Assembly (NCBI RefSeq): GCF_032854445.1
Contig: NW_027017992.1
Span: forward strand, 83,102 to 147,101
Reading direction: 5' to 3'
DNA length: 64,000 bases
Source: Liolophura sinensis
Taxonomy: Eukaryota > Mollusca > Polyplacophora > Chitonida > Chitonidae
Every line of letters starts with the position of its first letter. The first letter of the stretch is position 1. The notes beneath the pieces were generated by a model, which did no database searches, had not been told where the DNA came from, and worked only from the letters and a program-made list of their open reading frames with translations. Positions 63,748-64,000 of this stretch are shown piece by piece. A program made the position numbers and the translations under genes.

Positions 63748-64000
63748 CTAATCCGACGTATTTTGTGGCGAGAAATCGAATGGTGCAAACCGCGTTGCTC
63801 TCCGACCAATATTTTTGGCTGTAGCGACAATTGAATGATCATTGATGTCATAATCACGTGCCCAACAACGGCTCTTACTCCAAGGAAACCAGGGATATTT
63901 GCAATTTTTTAACAGCTGCCGATGCCTGGCTCAATTCCGCATCTTTTGGCACCTTACTGAAGTGGGTCAGTGTTCAGTTGTACTTTTTACAGCAGACTGT
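63748..64000 (+). repeat. Partial monomer at the right window edge
   Basis: The first 253 bp of a TTACTGAAG-type copy. It has CCAAGGAAACC (about 63881) instead of CCATGG, and CCCAACAACGG instead of CCCAGCAACGG. The array runs past the window on this side. Confidence 0.9.

Larger units (their letters stand above)
1..64000 (+). repeat. Satellite DNA array, 549-bp monomer, about 116.6 copies head to tail
   Basis: One sequence unit fills the window. The landmark CTAATCCGACG (one copy reads TTAATCCGACG) recurs 117 times on the + strand from 50 to 63748, mean spacing 549.1 bp, with no inverted copy and no spacer. Copies are by eye mostly more than 90% identical. They fall into three types by the segment just downstream of the CATCTTT(T/A)GGCACC block: TTACTGAAGTGGG (about 39 copies), TTATAAATGTGGG (about 58) and TTATTCATGTGGGTCTGTG (about 20). 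Known biology: long arrays of this kind lie in eukaryotic heterochromatin and are homogenised by unequal crossing-over and gene conversion. The family name and species are not recognisable to me. A plasmid, phage or bacterial origin is not supported, because there are no genes. Confidence 0.97.

Noticed and set aside
1-64000. More than 200 open frames of 60-146 codons on both strands
   Set aside because: They are the same few frames of one 549-bp unit, overlapping on both strands. They are opened, closed or fused by one-base changes from copy to copy. None is longer than 146 codons, none stands out by start context, and no recognisable domain is present. I treat them as chance frames in a repeat.
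1-64000. CRISPR array
   Set aside because: The repeat unit is hundreds of bases long with no unique spacers between short repeats, and there are no cas genes.
1-64000. CENP-B box
   Set aside because: I looked for TTCG-N4-A-NN-CGGG on both strands of the consensus monomer and found no acceptable match.
1-64000. Transposon, LTR or viral origin of the unit
   Set aside because: No terminal repeats, target-site duplications or coding remnants could be seen in the monomer. An origin from a non-coding part of an element cannot be excluded without a database search.
1-64000. Ribosomal DNA or histone-type gene repeat
   Set aside because: The unit is too short, has no recognisable rRNA, 5S or histone sequence, and varies freely among copies.

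Overview
The whole 64 kb window is one uninterrupted satellite DNA array. A unit of about 549 bp repeats head to tail, always in the same orientation. I tracked one landmark, the block CTAATCCGACG, from position 50 to position 63748. It occurs 117 times, giving 116 complete intervals with a mean of 549.1 bp. Nearly all intervals are 547-550 bp; the extremes are 540 and 556. I see no unique sequence, protein-coding gene, RNA gene, mobile element, CRISPR array or inverted segment between the copies. The many short open frames on both strands are the same few frames of the monomer read again and again, and I do not regard them as genes.

An array of this length, built of long monomers with higher-order structure, points to a eukaryotic nuclear genome: pericentromeric, centromeric, subtelomeric or other heterochromatin. 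The sequence alone does not identify the species, and I do not recognise the satellite family. The monomer has about 18 CpG sites, so CpG is only mildly depleted. Several recurrent variants are nevertheless CpG to TpG or CpA changes.

Layout. At 1-11.4 kb a roughly 4.8 kb block is present twice, offset by 12 monomers (6.58 kb). At 9.4-17.0 kb there is a tandem duplication of 7 monomers (3.84 kb). At 17.1-20.3 kb lie six monomers without an obvious large partner. At 20.35-25.85 kb there is a tandem duplication of 5 monomers (2.75 kb). At 23.65-40.1 kb there is a tandem duplication of 15 monomers (8.24 kb), the youngest-looking and longest higher-order repeat. At 40.1-42.3 kb, blocks from inside the 15-mer are spliced together in a new order. 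At 42.3-50.6 kb the copies are rich in one-base insertions and deletions. At 50.6-54.4 kb there is a 2-monomer alternation. At 54.4-56.1 kb the copies carry the most substitutions. At 56.1-64.0 kb a private variant (TGTCCAGAG) appears, with local 4- and 5-monomer repeats.

Within the monomer there are conserved elements: an ATCACGTG box, a 10-bp palindrome AATGATCATT, and several short dyads. One of the dyads is a 12-bp-stem imperfect hairpin whose bulge is the most variable spot. Copies fall into three mid-monomer sequence types that are shuffled along the array, as expected from unequal exchange and gene conversion. I found no evidence of a new gene-encoded system. The points of interest are the higher-order structure, the conserved short motifs, and clustered indels that may reflect assembly consensus errors.
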